Notes: generated by a model not told the origin, from the sequence alone. DNA of 41,020 bases from Roseovarius sp. (GCF_018066915.1 NZ_JAGPVV010000177.1:1-41020), one strand, 5' to 3'; positions 9,512-18,475 are shown, numbered from the stretch's first letter. A program made the numbers and translations.

Positions 9512-9525
9512 TGTTAACGCTAACA
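9512..9525. promoter_or_regulatory. LacI-family operator-like palindrome, candidate CceR/PckR site
   Basis: TGTTAACGCTAACA is a near-perfect 14-bp palindrome with central CG, typical of LacI/GalR-family operators. From memory, the alphaproteobacterial central-carbon regulators PckR (rhizobia) and CceR (Rhodobacter) bind motifs of this TGTTA-N4-TAACA form, and pyk is a plausible target. It lies in the 106-bp gap between the divergent pyk and N-formylglutamate amidohydrolase genes and could affect both. On the pyk strand TTGCGA-17 bp-GATAAG is a possible promoter just upstream, which would place the palindrome near the transcription start. Confidence 0.6.
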
Positions 9526-9583
9526 CCGCCCTTTCGCGCCTTATCGCGCAATTCACATTGTCTCGCAACTGTTCTAAAGGACG

Positions 9584-10345
9584 ATGACAGGAAAAACCAA
9601 GCCAATGATGTATCACCCTTTTCAGATTGACGGGCAGGACCGCCCCGAACGCTGGCTCGTGACCTGCGATCACGCCAGCAATTGCGTGCCGGATTTCGTC
9701 AACGGCGGCTGTCTTGGCGTGGCCCCCGCCGACATGGCCCGCCATATCGCCTATGACGTGGGCGCCGCCGGTGTCACCCGCGCGCTCGCAGAGGCGCTGA
9801 ATGGTCCCGCCATCCTCAGCAATTTCTCGCGCCTCGTGATCGACCCCAACCGGGGCGAGGATGATCCGACCCTCGTGATGCGCCTCTATGACGGCACCAT
9901 CATTCCCGCCAATCGCCACGCCGCGCCTGAGGATATAGAGCGCCGCCTCAACCGGCTTTACCGTCCCTATCACACCGCGCTGGCCGAATTGGCCGCGCGC
10001 CGCGCCGATACGGTCATTGTCTCGATCCACAGCTTCACGCCGCAATTGCGCGGCCGCCCACCCCGGCCCTGGCATATCGGCCTGCTCTATGCCGCCGATG
10101 CGCGTCTGGCCAAGCCGCTTCTGGCGCGCCTCACCCAAGAGCCTGACCTTTGCGTCGGCGATAACGAGCCTTACACCGGCCATCTGCCCGGCGATGCCAT
10201 CGCCCGCCATGCGATTGCCTATGAGCGGCCCAATGTGCTGATCGAATTGCGCAACGACCTGATCGAGACCCCCGCGCAACAGACCGCTTGGGCGCTCCGC
10301 CTCGCCCCCATCCTGCAAGAGGTCGCGGCCCAGACCGGCCTCTGA
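9584..10345 (+). CDS. N-formylglutamate amidohydrolase family protein
   Basis: 253 residues. The motif LVTCDHASNCVPDFV near residue 25 is the metal-binding start of this family, which hydrolyses N-formyl-L-glutamate in histidine breakdown or related N-acyl amides. Further family stretches are SRLVIDPNRGEDDPTL, VSIHSFTPQLRG and LCVGDNEPYTGHLPGDA. No other hut gene is nearby, so a role in histidine use is not supported by context. AAAGGA precedes the ATG at 9584, at short spacing; the ATG pair at 9605-9610 is an alternative start. DUF1244 and a glutathione transferase gene follow on the same strand. Confidence 0.88.
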   Translation: MTGKTKPMMYHPFQIDGQDRPERWLVTCDHASNCVPDFVNGGCLGVAPADMARHIAYDVGAAGVTRALAEALNGPAILSNFSRLVIDPNRGEDDPTLVMRLYDGTIIPANRHAAPEDIERRLNRLYRPYHTALAELAARRADTVIVSIHSFTPQLRGRPPRPWHIGLLYAADARLAKPLLARLTQEPDLCVGDNEPYTGHLPGDAIARHAIAYERPNVLIELRNDLIETPAQQTAWALRLAPILQEVAAQTGL

Positions 10346-10369
10346 CCCATCCCTCAAAGGAGAGTGACC

Positions 10370-10684
10370 ATGGACGACCAGACCAGAATCGAGCTTGAGG
10401 CCGCCGCCTTTCGTGCCCTGCGCGCGCATCTGATGGAAAAACGCCCCGATGTGCAGAATATCGACATGATGAATCTCGCCGGTTTCTGCCGCAACTGCCT
10501 CAGCCGCTGGTATCAAGAGGCCGCCAACGCCCGTGGCATCGAGATGTCCAAGGACGACGCGCGCGAAATCTTCTACGGCATGCCCTATGACAATTGGCGC
10601 GCACAGCATCAGACCGAGGCCAGCGCCGAGCAGAAATCCGCCTTCTCCAAATCCTTCGCCGAGAATGTCGGCCCCAAGGACTGA
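10370..10684 (+). CDS. DUF1244 family protein
   Basis: 104 residues of the DUF1244 family, a small all-helical protein group of unknown function found mainly in proteobacteria. Recognised by the central block NLAGFCRNCLSRWYQEAA with two cysteines and REIFYGMPYDNWRAQHQ. The ATG at 10370 is chosen because AAAGGAGAG ends five bases before it; a GTG two codons upstream overlaps the SD. It begins 24 bp after the amidohydrolase gene, so the two are probably co-transcribed. Confidence 0.88.
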   Translation: MDDQTRIELEAAAFRALRAHLMEKRPDVQNIDMMNLAGFCRNCLSRWYQEAANARGIEMSKDDAREIFYGMPYDNWRAQHQTEASAEQKSAFSKSFAENVGPKD

Positions 10685-10739
10685 CCGCACCTTTCATCGT
10701 TCTCCAAATACTCAAATTCCCTGCGCCCGAGAGGACACG

Positions 10740-11435
10740 ATGACCGCGCCCTACCGCCTGCATTACGCCCCCGACAACGCCTCGGTCATTGTCCGCCTCA
10801 CGCTTGAGGAATTGGGCGTGCCCTATGAAACGGCGCTGCTGGAACGCTCGAAACAGGCGCACGCCGCCCCCGCCTATCTGGCGCTCAACCCCGGTGGGCT
10901 GATCCCCACGCTCGAAACGCCCGAGGGGGCGATTTTCGAAACAGGCGCGATCCTCCTTTGGCTTTCCGACCGGCACGGGCGGCTGGCCCCTGCCCCCGAT
11001 GCGCCCGCGCGCGGCGATTTTCTCAAATGGCTCTTCTACCTCGCGAATACCGCCCACACCGCCCTGCGCATGAGTTTTTATGCCGAGAAATACGTGGGCC
11101 ATGACCGCGACGCGCAGCACCTCTTGCGCAGCACGATGCAGGCGCGTTTTGGCGATTGTCTGGATATCCTCGAAACCCGCGCCGCGCCGTGGTTCTCGGC
11201 CCAAACCCCCTCGGTGCTCGATTACTACCTCGCCTGCCTGATGCGGTGGCGCGCGCTCTATCCCGAGGGCCTGCGCGGCAGCTATGACGCAAGCGCATGG
11301 CCGCGTCTGCACGCGCTGCTGACGCATCTCGAATCCCGCCCCGCAACCCGCCGCGTGGCCGCCGCCGAAGGCTTGGGCGCGCGCCCCTTCACCGCGCCCG
11401 ATTATTGCAATCCGCCCGAGGGCAGCGCCACCTGA
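10740..11435 (+). CDS. Glutathione S-transferase family protein
   Basis: 231 residues. The N-terminal thioredoxin-like domain reads YRLHYAPDNASVIVRLTLEELGVPYE in two family-typical blocks, followed by LNPGGLIPTLETPEGAIFETGAILLWL, which contains the cis-Pro and the Glu-Thr glutathione-binding positions. The C-terminal helical domain holds SVLDYYLACLMRW, the usual N-cap region. The ATG at 10740 has GAGAGGA just before it. Substrate is unknown; proteobacterial homologues act on electrophiles or are binding proteins. Third gene of the plus-strand run from 9584, after a 55-bp gap. Confidence 0.88.
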   Translation: MTAPYRLHYAPDNASVIVRLTLEELGVPYETALLERSKQAHAAPAYLALNPGGLIPTLETPEGAIFETGAILLWLSDRHGRLAPAPDAPARGDFLKWLFYLANTAHTALRMSFYAEKYVGHDRDAQHLLRSTMQARFGDCLDILETRAAPWFSAQTPSVLDYYLACLMRWRALYPEGLRGSYDASAWPRLHALLTHLESRPATRRVAAAEGLGARPFTAPDYCNPPEGSAT

Positions 11436-11534
11436 TCCGATCACATGGCAAGGAGCCACCCTTGAAGCGTCGCTTTCGGACAAGTAGATCAAGGGGCAAG
11501 CGGCGATAAGACCCGCAATCAGGGAGCGCGCCTT

Positions 11535-12908
11535 ATGTTTCTATCCGTCTTCGATATGTTCAAGGTGGGCATCGGCCCCTCCTCCTCGCATACGATGGGG
11601 CCGATGGTCGCCGCCGCGCGTTTCTTGGATAAAATGCGCGCCTCCCCCTTCCATTACGCCGGGTTGCGCGGCTCGCTGCATGGCAGCCTTGCCTTTACCG
11701 GCGTGGGCCATGCCACCGACCGCGCCACGATCCTTGGCCTCGCGGGCTTTCTCCCCGACACCTATGATCACGACCGCGCCGAGGCCACGCTGGAAGAAAT
11801 CCGCGACAGCCACACCGTCACGCCCCCCGGCCTGCCCGCGCTCAAATTCCACCCCAAGGAAGACCTGATCTTCGATTTCGGCCCCAACCTGCCCGGCCAT
11901 GCCAATGGCATGATCCTGATGGCCACCGACGCCCAAGGCGATGTGATCCTGCAGGAAACTTATTATTCCATCGGCGGCGGCTTTGTGCTGACCGACGCGG
12001 AACTGGCCGCAGGCAAGGCCACCGACGACGGCACGCCCATCCCCTACCCGTTCAAATCCGCCGCCGAAATGCTGGAAATGGCCGAACGCTCGGGCAAGAG
12101 CATCGCCCAGATGAAACGCGCCAATGAGGTCGCGCGCGGCGGCCCGGAAAATCTGCGCTCTGGCGTGGCGCGCATCTGGCAGGTGATGAACGACTGCATC
12201 GAACGCGGCCTCAACGCCGAAGGCATCCTGCCCGGCGGCCTCAAGGTCAAGCGCCGTGCCAAGGGCATCCGCGACGCGCTCGTGGCCGAACGCGGCACCA
12301 ACCTCACCGCCCCGCACAAGATCAACGACTGGATGAGCGCCTATGCCATGGCGGTGAACGAGGAAAACGCCGCCGGTGGTCAGGTCGTGACCGCCCCCAC
12401 CAATGGCGCGGCAGGCGTGGTGCCGGCGGTGATCAAATACTGGCTGGAGCATGTGCCCGGTGCCCATGAAAACCAGATCGAGGAATTCCTGCTCACCGCC
12501 GCCGCCATCGGCGGTCTGGTGAAATACAACGCCTCCATCTCGGGGGCCGAGGCAGGCTGTCAGGCCGAGGTGGGCAGCGCCGCCGCCATGGGCGCGGCGG
12601 GGCTTGCGGCGGTCTTGGGCGGCACCCCCGCCCAGATCGAAAACGCCGCCGAAATCGCGCTTGAGCATCACTTGGGCATGACCTGCGACCCGGTGCGCGG
12701 TCTGGTGCAGGTGCCTTGTATCGAGCGCAATGGTCTGGGCGCGATCAAGGCGGTCTCTGCCGCCTCTCTCGCCCTGCGTGGTGATGGCACCCACCTCGTG
12801 CCGCTCGACGCCTGTATCGAGACCATGCGCCAGACCGGCCTCGACATGAGCGAGAAATACAAGGAAACCTCTTTGGGCGGTCTTGCGGTCAATATCCCGA
12901 ATTGTTGA
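11535..12908 (+). CDS. sdaA: L-serine ammonia-lyase (single-chain, iron-sulfur type)
   Basis: Deaminates L-serine to pyruvate and ammonia using a 4Fe-4S cluster. 457 residues, the single-chain form. The beta-like domain starts MFLSVFDMFKVGIGPSSSHTMGPM, as in E. coli SdaA. The alpha-like domain has VTAPTNGAAGVVPAVI and the cluster cysteines C342 (AEAGCQAEVGSA), C384 (GMTCDPVRG) and C395 (QVPCIERN). The start is the ATG at 11535 with AGGGAG about 9 nt before. A strong terminator follows 61 bp downstream. Together with pyk and the glycerate kinase gene it fits serine/pyruvate metabolism, though these are separate transcripts. Confidence 0.96.
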   Translation: MFLSVFDMFKVGIGPSSSHTMGPMVAAARFLDKMRASPFHYAGLRGSLHGSLAFTGVGHATDRATILGLAGFLPDTYDHDRAEATLEEIRDSHTVTPPGLPALKFHPKEDLIFDFGPNLPGHANGMILMATDAQGDVILQETYYSIGGGFVLTDAELAAGKATDDGTPIPYPFKSAAEMLEMAERSGKSIAQMKRANEVARGGPENLRSGVARIWQVMNDCIERGLNAEGILPGGLKVKRRAKGIRDALVAERGTNLTAPHKINDWMSAYAMAVNEENAAGGQVVTAPTNGAAGVVPAVIKYWLEHVPGAHENQIEEFLLTAAAIGGLVKYNASISGAEAGCQAEVGSAAAMGAAGLAAVLGGTPAQIENAAEIALEHHLGMTCDPVRGLVQVPCIERNGLGAIKAVSAASLALRGDGTHLVPLDACIETMRQTGLDMSEKYKETSLGGLAVNIPNC

Positions 12909-12969
12909 GGGGACAAGTCGCCCCAATCTCCAAAGCGCGGAATCAAGGTGCCGCAGGCACCGCCGCGCA

Positions 12970-13001
12970 GCGCCCGTCCGCCCCCTCGGGCGGGCGCTTT
13001 T
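12970..13001 (+). terminator. Rho-independent terminator after sdaA
   Basis: GCGCCCGTCCG at 12970-12980 pairs with CGGGCGGGCGC at 12987-12997 (one G-T wobble) around a 6-nt loop and is followed by a T-run at 12998-13001. A smaller hairpin, GGTGCC-GCA-GGCACC, lies just upstream at 12947-12961. Confidence 0.85.
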
Positions 13002-13120
13002 GCAACGTTTCATCTCAGCAAGAACGCGGAAGACTTGGCAGGCATAAATTGCCTATCATATCTGTTGATGCACCCACCCGGCGGACAGGCACCGCGCGGC
13101 TCTCCGCTTGGGTCCAAAGG

Positions 13121-13468
13121 TCACAAAACCTCCAGCACCGCCTCCGGTGGCCGCCCGATCACGGCACGCACAGCACCAATCGCAATCGGCCGCTCGATCA
13201 GGATCGGATGCGCCGCCATGGCCGCCAGCAAATCCTCTGCCGCACTCTCGCGCGCCAATCCCAGCGCCTTGAACTGCGGCTCGCAGGGCCGCATCATCTC
13301 AATCGGCGCAACACCCAACAGCGCCAGAACACGCCGCACCTCTGCCACACTCGGCGCCTCCTCCAGATAGCGCCGCACCACCACATCCGCCCCATGCTCC
13401 TGCAACAGCGCTAACCCAGCCCGCGATTTGGAACACCGCGGATTGTGCCAGTAGGTGATCAGAGCCAT
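13121..13468 (-). CDS. arsC: ArsC-family (glutaredoxin-type) arsenate reductase
   Basis: 115 residues of the ArsC/Spx fold. The N-terminal HNPRCSKSR carries the catalytic cysteine C12, and [10 protein letters not shown] and [10 protein letters not shown] are also family-typical. Arsenate reduction is inferred; some members with this motif have other or unknown substrates, and no other ars gene is adjacent. The start overlaps the 3' end of pyrD by 10 bp, so the gene is translated from the pyrD transcript. It is the last gene of the DUF952-pyrD-arsC operon. Confidence 0.85.
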   Translation of the reverse strand: MALITYWHNPRCSKSRAGLALLQEHGADVVVRRYLEEAPSVAEVRRVLALLGVAPIEMMRPCEPQFKALGLARESAAEDLLAAMAAHPILIERPIAIGAVRAVIGRPPEAVLEVL

Positions 13469-14517
13469 GCGTCCCGCCCGGTGCCCACCGCCTCGGCCAC
13501 GCTGCCAAACCCATCGCGCGCCAAGAGCCGCTCCAGCCCCCGCGCGATCTCGGTCACAAGCGACATCCCCTGATACACCAGCGCCGAATAGAGCTGCACC
13601 GCCGTCGCCCCGGCGCGGATCTTGGCATAGGCCTGCTCTGCGCTGGCAATCCCCCCCACGCCAATCAGCGGCATTTCTCCGCCCGTCAATTGCGACAGCC
13701 GCGCCAATACCCGCGTTGATTTCTCAAAGAGTGGCTGCCCCGACAGCCCCCCCGCCTCAGCCTTTGCTGCACTCACCAGCCCCTCACGGCCCAGCGTGGT
13801 GTTGGTGGCGATAATCCCGTTAAGGCCCGAGGCCCGCGCCACATCGGCGATTTCGCTCAATTCCACATCGCTCAGATCCGGCGCGATCTTGAGAAAGACG
13901 GGGATCGGCTGTGGCAACCAATCGCGCGCCTCCATGACCCCTTTCAAGAGGCCCATCAGCGCCTCTGCCCCCTGCAACTCGCGCAGTTTCTCGGTGTTGG
14001 GGCTGCTCACATTCACCGTGGCGAAATCCAGATGCGCGCCGCAATGCGCCAGAACGCGGGCGAAATCCTCGGCCCGGTCGGCGCTGTCCTTGTTGGCCCC
14101 AAGGTTGAGGCCGATCACGGCATCCTTTGGCCGCGCCGCCAACCGGGCCGCCGCCGCCTCCATCCCGAGATTGTTGAACCCGAACCGGTTGATCACCGCC
14201 CGATCCTCGCTCAGCCGAAAAAGACGCGGGCGCGGATTGCCCGGCTGCGCGCGCGGCGTGACCGCCCCCACCTCGATAAACCCAAACCCGGCGCGGCTCA
14301 GCGGCCCCAGCGCCTCGGCGTTCTTGTCAAACCCCGCCGCCAACCCCACCGGATTGGGCAGGCGCAGCCCCGCCAGATTGGTCCGCAGCCGCGCGCTTGT
14401 ATGCGGCCCCGGCGTGGGCACCAGACCCAGTTGCAACGCGCGGAGCGCCAGACCATGCGCCCGCTCCGGATCGACCCGGTGCAAGAGGCCAAGACCCAGA
14501 CGCTCCATCCCGCTCAT
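13459..14517 (-). CDS. pyrD: Dihydroorotate dehydrogenase (quinone), class 2
   Basis: Oxidises dihydroorotate to orotate in pyrimidine synthesis, membrane-bound, with quinone as acceptor. 352 residues. The N-terminal amphipathic region ([22 protein letters not shown]) is the class 2 membrane-association segment. FMN and substrate motifs: [34 protein letters not shown] with the catalytic serine, FLKIAPDL, and [18 protein letters not shown]. The ATG at 14515-14517 overlaps the DUF952 stop as ATGA, so the genes are coupled; in-frame sequence further upstream belongs to DUF952. Confidence 0.96.
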   Translation of the reverse strand: MSGMERLGLGLLHRVDPERAHGLALRALQLGLVPTPGPHTSARLRTNLAGLRLPNPVGLAAGFDKNAEALGPLSRAGFGFIEVGAVTPRAQPGNPRPRLFRLSEDRAVINRFGFNNLGMEAAAARLAARPKDAVIGLNLGANKDSADRAEDFARVLAHCGAHLDFATVNVSSPNTEKLRELQGAEALMGLLKGVMEARDWLPQPIPVFLKIAPDLSDVELSEIADVARASGLNGIIATNTTLGREGLVSAAKAEAGGLSGQPLFEKSTRVLARLSQLTGGEMPLIGVGGIASAEQAYAKIRAGATAVQLYSALVYQGMSLVTEIARGLERLLARDGFGSVAEAVGTGRDAWL

Positions 14518-14852
14518 TCCAGACCTGCCGGAAACTGATGCACGCCCGCCACCAGTGGCAGGGGCTGTGCCCATGCCACATCCGACAGGCGCATCTCGCG
14601 GTAGAGATGCGGAAAGAGCGCGCCGCCGCGCGACGGCTCCCATTTCAGAGCGTCACCCAAGCGGTCCACCTCCACCGCCACCAGCATCAGGCCCTCGACC
14701 CCGGCGAAATGCTTGGCCGCTGTCTCGGCCGCCTGTTCAGCGGTGGAAAAATGCACATAGCCATCCGCCACGTCCACCGGCGCGCCGACACTCTCGCCCG
14801 CCGCCCGCAGTTGGGCCCATTCCGGCCCGCGCAATATCTTGTATATCATCAT
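14514..14852 (-). CDS. DUF952 family protein
   Basis: 112 residues of DUF952, a small family of unknown function, recognised by the N-terminal [35 protein letters not shown] and [19 protein letters not shown]. The double ATG at 14847-14852 gives two possible starts one codon apart; no clear SD is present. It is first in an operon with pyrD (ATGA overlap) and arsC. Divergent from cmk with 98 bp between. Confidence 0.88.
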   Translation of the reverse strand: MMIYKILRGPEWAQLRAAGESVGAPVDVADGYVHFSTAEQAAETAAKHFAGVEGLMLVAVEVDRLGDALKWEPSRGGALFPHLYREMRLSDVAWAQPLPLVAGVHQFPAGLE

Positions 14853-14950
14853 AGAGGCGTGATGCCTTGGCCCCGCCCGCGCGTCAAGCGATGCTTGAGG
14901 CCCGCGCCCCAATCGGCTAGGCAGAGGGTTCGACCACGAAAGGGCAGCCC

Positions 14951-15559
14951 ATGGCATTCACCATTGCAATCGACGGTCCCGCTGCGGCGGGCAAGGGCAC
15001 CATCGGGCGTGCCTTGGCCGCGCATTTCGGCTTTGCCCATCTTGATACCGGCCTGCTCTACCGCGCAACCGGGCGGCGCATGCTCACGGGGCTCGACCCG
15101 GTCGAGGCGGCGCACTCCCTGCGCCCCGAGGATCTCGACGCCGACGACCTGCGCACCCCCGACGTCAGTCAGGCCGCCAGCCGCGTGGCCGCCATCCCCG
15201 AAGTGCGTCAGGCGCTTCTCGATTTCCAACGTGCCTTTGCCCGGCGCGCGGGCGGGGCCGTGCTCGACGGGCGCGACATCGGCACCGTCATCTGCCCCGA
15301 GGCCGAGGTCAAACTCTACGTCACCGCCTCCGATGCCGAGCGTGCCCGCCGCCGCCATCTGGAACTGACCGGCAAAGGCCATACCGTGACCCTCGACGAG
15401 GTGGCCCAGGACCTGCGCGAACGCGACGCCCGCGACAGCGCCCGCGCCACCGCCCCCCTCAAACCCGCCGAAGACGCGGTGCAACTCGACACCTCCGAGA
15501 TGACCATCGAAGAGGCCACCGCCCGCGCCATCGCCATCGTCACCGCCGCCCAAGGCTAG
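14951..15559 (+). CDS. cmk: (d)CMP kinase
   Basis: Phosphorylates CMP and dCMP with ATP. 202 residues. P-loop [17 protein letters not shown] at residues 8-24, then [37 protein letters not shown] and [20 protein letters not shown], all diagnostic. AAAGGGCAG precedes the ATG. cmk is usually followed closely by rpsA in proteobacteria; here two exported-protein genes lie between them. Confidence 0.96.
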   Translation: MAFTIAIDGPAAAGKGTIGRALAAHFGFAHLDTGLLYRATGRRMLTGLDPVEAAHSLRPEDLDADDLRTPDVSQAASRVAAIPEVRQALLDFQRAFARRAGGAVLDGRDIGTVICPEAEVKLYVTASDAERARRRHLELTGKGHTVTLDEVAQDLRERDARDSARATAPLKPAEDAVQLDTSEMTIEEATARAIAIVTAAQG

Positions 15560-15624
15560 GGACCCTCCCGGCAAGATATCGCCCATCCGGGTTGCATGCC
15601 CGGCCATGGCCCTTAGGTTTGTCT

Positions 15625-15645
15625 GCAACAGGCCCGCCCTGTTGC
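15625..15645. promoter_or_regulatory. Hairpin in the leader of the DUF4168 gene
   Basis: GCAACAGG at 15625-15632 pairs with CCTGTTGC at 15638-15645 around a 5-nt loop, and flanking GTTTG/CAAAC can extend it. There is no T-run, so it is not a standard terminator. It lies 30 bp before the DUF4168 start and may be a leader structure or a weak cmk 3' end. Confidence 0.4.
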
Positions 15646-15675
15646 AAACGCAAACCAGAGCCGAAAGGAGGCAGC

Positions 15676-16065
15676 ATGTCCTTCCAAAAGACACTGACCG
15701 CATCCACCACCGCCATCGCCTTGGCCCTCGCCGCGGCCCCGATGACCGTCTTCACCGCCCAGAGCGTCGCGGCGCAAGAGGCCGGGGACTATTCCGCGCA
15801 AGAGCTTGACGCCTTCACCAATGCCCTGCTCGAAGTGGCCAGCGTGCGCGAGAAATACACCCCCCTCCTCCAGAGCGCGGAAACCGAGGATCAGCAGGCC
15901 GCCATCGTCGAAGAGGCCAACGCCGAGATCACCGAAGTGATCGAAGCCACCGACGGCCTGACCATGGACAGCTATCTCGAAATCGCGCAGGCCGCGAGCG
16001 AGGATCAGGCGTTGAACCAGCGCATCGTCAAGCGCGTTCAGGCCAAGGACAAAGCCCTCCAGTAA
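15676..16065 (+). CDS. Exported DUF4168 domain protein
   Basis: 129 residues. An N-terminal signal peptide (KTLTASTTAIALALAAAPMTVF, likely cut after SVAAQEA or just before) is followed by a helical, acidic domain with DAFTNALLEVASVREKYTPLLQ and IVKRVQAKDKALQ, as in DUF4168 proteins. Function unknown. AAAGGAGG lies 5 nt before the ATG at 15676. It is placed between cmk and rpsA together with a second exported-protein gene. Confidence 0.82.
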   Translation: MSFQKTLTASTTAIALALAAAPMTVFTAQSVAAQEAGDYSAQELDAFTNALLEVASVREKYTPLLQSAETEDQQAAIVEEANAEITEVIEATDGLTMDSYLEIAQAASEDQALNQRIVKRVQAKDKALQ

Positions 16066-16139
16066 CCTGTGACCCACCGGGGGCACTCCTGCCCCCGGTT
16101 CCCTCACCCTTTGACTGGAACGACCCGGAGATATTTGCG

Positions 16140-16568
16140 ATGACCCGCCCCCTCGCCTTGGCCGCCTGCCTCATGGCATTGGCCAGCCCCGCCCTCAGCG
16201 ATTCGACCGAACTCAGCGATACCGGCTCTTGCCCCGGCTGCGATCTGACAGAAGCCGCCTTTGCCGGTCAGGCATTCATCGGGGCCAACCTCACTGGCGC
16301 CACGCTTGAGGATAGCGACTTTTCCACCACTGACCTCTTTCTCGCCCAGTTGGACGAGGCCCGCGCCGACCGCATCAACCTGCGCGATGCCTCGCTCAAG
16401 GCCGCGACCTTTGTCGGCGCATCCCTGCGCGACGCCGACTTTCGCGGCGCGGACCTGTCCGGGGCCCGGCTCAAGGATGCCGACATCACCAACGCCCGCT
16501 TTGACGGGGCGATTCTGTGCAACACCGTGATGCCCGACGGCGAACTCAGCCGGGAAGGCTGCCGGTAA
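16140..16568 (+). CDS. Exported pentapeptide-repeat protein
   Basis: 142 residues. A signal peptide (RPLALAACLMALASPALS) precedes a short right-handed beta-helix of A(D/N)LxG-type repeats: CDLTEAAFAGQAFIGANLTGA, then LRDASLKAATFVGASLRDADFRGADLSGARLKDADITNARFDGA read in five-residue steps. A cysteine pair (GSCPGCD) near the mature N terminus and two near the C terminus (LCN, EGC) may form disulfides. No known partner; exported pentapeptide proteins of this size are common in Rhodobacteraceae. Confidence 0.85.
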   Translation: MTRPLALAACLMALASPALSDSTELSDTGSCPGCDLTEAAFAGQAFIGANLTGATLEDSDFSTTDLFLAQLDEARADRINLRDASLKAATFVGASLRDADFRGADLSGARLKDADITNARFDGAILCNTVMPDGELSREGCR

Positions 16569-16601
16569 CGGCCCCGCTCTGATCGCTGAATCCCGACAGG
16601 C

Positions 16602-16630
16602 TTGATTATCCCGCCAAGCCCCTGTATACG
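16602..16630 (+). promoter_or_regulatory. Sigma-70-type promoter of rpsA
   Basis: TTGATT (16602-16607) and TATACG (16625-16630) with 17-bp spacing, just after the pentapeptide gene. It predicts a leader of about 155 nt before rpsA, which contains the hairpin at 16665-16706. Confidence 0.65.
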
Positions 16631-16664
16631 CGCGCCTGTCACCATAGGCGAATAAGGCCACAGG

Positions 16665-16706
16665 ACAAAGGGATCGAGCAGGGTCGGAACCACCGGCCCT
16701 CTTTGT
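16665..16706 (+). promoter_or_regulatory. Terminator-like hairpin in the rpsA leader
   Basis: GGGTCGG at 16681-16687 pairs with CCGGCCC at 16693-16699 (one G-T wobble) around AACCA. Outside it, ACAAAG at 16665-16670 can pair with CTTTGT at 16701-16706. A T-rich tail runs to 16709. It lies between the rpsA promoter and start codon and may be an attenuator or an autoregulatory element. S1 and other ribosomal proteins are often autoregulated, but that is not shown here. Confidence 0.5.
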
Positions 16707-16795
16707 TTTGTGACCCGCCCGACCAACGAAACCCTGAAAGACCGGCGGAGACAACCGCACGGCCAGAAAACCGTTAAAAGGAAACCAGAGACCAC

Positions 16796-18475
16796 ATGGC
16801 TCAACATACATCTATGGAGGAATTCGAAGCCCTCTTGAACGAAAGCTTCGAAATGGACACACCCGAGGAAGGGTCTGTTGTCAAAGGCCGCGTCATCGCA
16901 ATCGAAGCGGGACAGGCCATCATCGACGTCGGCTACAAGATGGAAGGCCGCGTTGATCTGAAAGAATTCGCAAATCCCGGTGAGACCCCCAACATCGCCG
17001 TCGGCGATGAGGTCGAAGTGTTCCTGCGTTCCGCCGAGAACGCCAAGGGCGAAGCCGTGATCAGCCGCGAGATGGCCCGCCGCGAAGAGGCATGGGACCG
17101 TCTTGAAAAGGCTTATGCTGACGAAGAGCGCGTCGATGGCGCCATCTTTGGCCGCGTCAAAGGTGGCTTTACCGTCGATCTGGGCGGTGCCGTGGCCTTC
17201 CTGCCCGGCTCTCAGGTCGATGTCCGCCCCGTGCGGGACGCCGGCCCGCTGATGGGTCTCAAGCAGCCGTTCCAAATCCTCAAGATGGACCGCCGCCGGG
17301 GCAACATCGTCGTGTCGCGCCGCGCCATCCTCGAAGAAAGCCGCGCCGAACAGCGCGCCGAGGTGATCGGCAACCTGACCGAAGGCCAGACCGTCGACGG
17401 TGTGGTCAAGAACATCACCGAATACGGCGCCTTCGTCGATCTGGGCGGTGTGGACGGCCTCTTGCATGTCACCGACATGGCATGGCGTCGCGTCAACCAC
17501 CCCTCCGAGATCCTGACAATCGGCGAAACCGTCAAGGTGCAGGTCATCAAGATCAACAAGGACACCCACCGCATTTCGCTGGGCATGAAGCAGCTTCAAG
17601 AAGATCCGTGGGATCTCGTGGCCGCCAAATACCCGCTCGAATCGGTGCACACCGGCCGCGTGACCAACATCACCGATTACGGCGCATTTGTTGAGCTGGA
17701 GCCGGGCGTCGAAGGTCTGGTTCACGTCTCGGAAATGTCCTGGACCAAGAAAAACGTCCACCCCGGCAAGATCGTTTCGACCTCTCAGGAAGTCGAAGTC
17801 ATGGTGCTGGAAATCGACGGTGCCAAGCGGCGCGTGTCGCTCGGTCTCAAGCAGACCATGCGCAACCCGTGGGAAGTGTTTGCAGAAACACACCCCGAGG
17901 GCACCGAGGTCGAGGGCGAAGTCAAGAACATCACCGAATTCGGTCTGTTCATCGGTCTCGAAGGCGAGATCGACGGCATGGTCCACCTCTCGGACCTCAG
18001 CTGGGACGAGCGCGGCGAAGACGCCATCCAGAACTACAAGAAGGGCGACATGGTTCATGCCGTCGTGTCCGAAGTCGACATCGAGAAAGAGCGTATCTCG
18101 CTCTCGATCAAGGCTCTGGGCGGCGACAAGTTCTCCGAAGCCGTTGGTGGCGTCAAGCGTGGCTCGGTGATCACCGTGGCCGTGACCGCCATCGAGGATG
18201 GTGGCATCGAAGTGGAATATGAGGGCATGAAGTCCTTTATCCGCCGCTCCGACCTGTCGCGTGACCGTGCCGAACAGCGCCCCGAGCGTTTCTCGGTCGG
18301 GGACAAGCTCGACGTGCGCGTGACCAATGTCGACGCCAAGACCCGCCGTCTGGGTCTGTCGATCAAGGCCCGCGAAATCGCCGAAGAGAAAGAAGCCGTC
18401 GAACAGTATGGCTCGTCGGACTCGGGCGCGTCGCTGGGCGACATCCTCGGCGCAGCCCTCAAGGGCGACCGCTAA
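16796..18475 (+). CDS. rpsA: 30S ribosomal protein S1
   Basis: 559 residues with six S1 RNA-binding domains, the typical full-length form. The repeats are recognisable by recurring GxVKxITxYGAFVxL and GLLHVTDM/GLVHVSEMSW/GMVHLSDLSW blocks at about residues 195-265, 280-350 and 365-440, with more divergent domains at both ends. Unwinds mRNA on the 30S subunit during initiation. The start MAQHTSMEEFEALL is typical of alphaproteobacterial S1. Followed by two terminators; ihfB, a common downstream partner, is absent. Confidence 0.98.
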   Translation: MAQHTSMEEFEALLNESFEMDTPEEGSVVKGRVIAIEAGQAIIDVGYKMEGRVDLKEFANPGETPNIAVGDEVEVFLRSAENAKGEAVISREMARREEAWDRLEKAYADEERVDGAIFGRVKGGFTVDLGGAVAFLPGSQVDVRPVRDAGPLMGLKQPFQILKMDRRRGNIVVSRRAILEESRAEQRAEVIGNLTEGQTVDGVVKNITEYGAFVDLGGVDGLLHVTDMAWRRVNHPSEILTIGETVKVQVIKINKDTHRISLGMKQLQEDPWDLVAAKYPLESVHTGRVTNITDYGAFVELEPGVEGLVHVSEMSWTKKNVHPGKIVSTSQEVEVMVLEIDGAKRRVSLGLKQTMRNPWEVFAETHPEGTEVEGEVKNITEFGLFIGLEGEIDGMVHLSDLSWDERGEDAIQNYKKGDMVHAVVSEVDIEKERISLSIKALGGDKFSEAVGGVKRGSVITVAVTAIEDGGIEVEYEGMKSFIRRSDLSRDRAEQRPERFSVGDKLDVRVTNVDAKTRRLGLSIKAREIAEEKEAVEQYGSSDSGASLGDILGAALKGDR

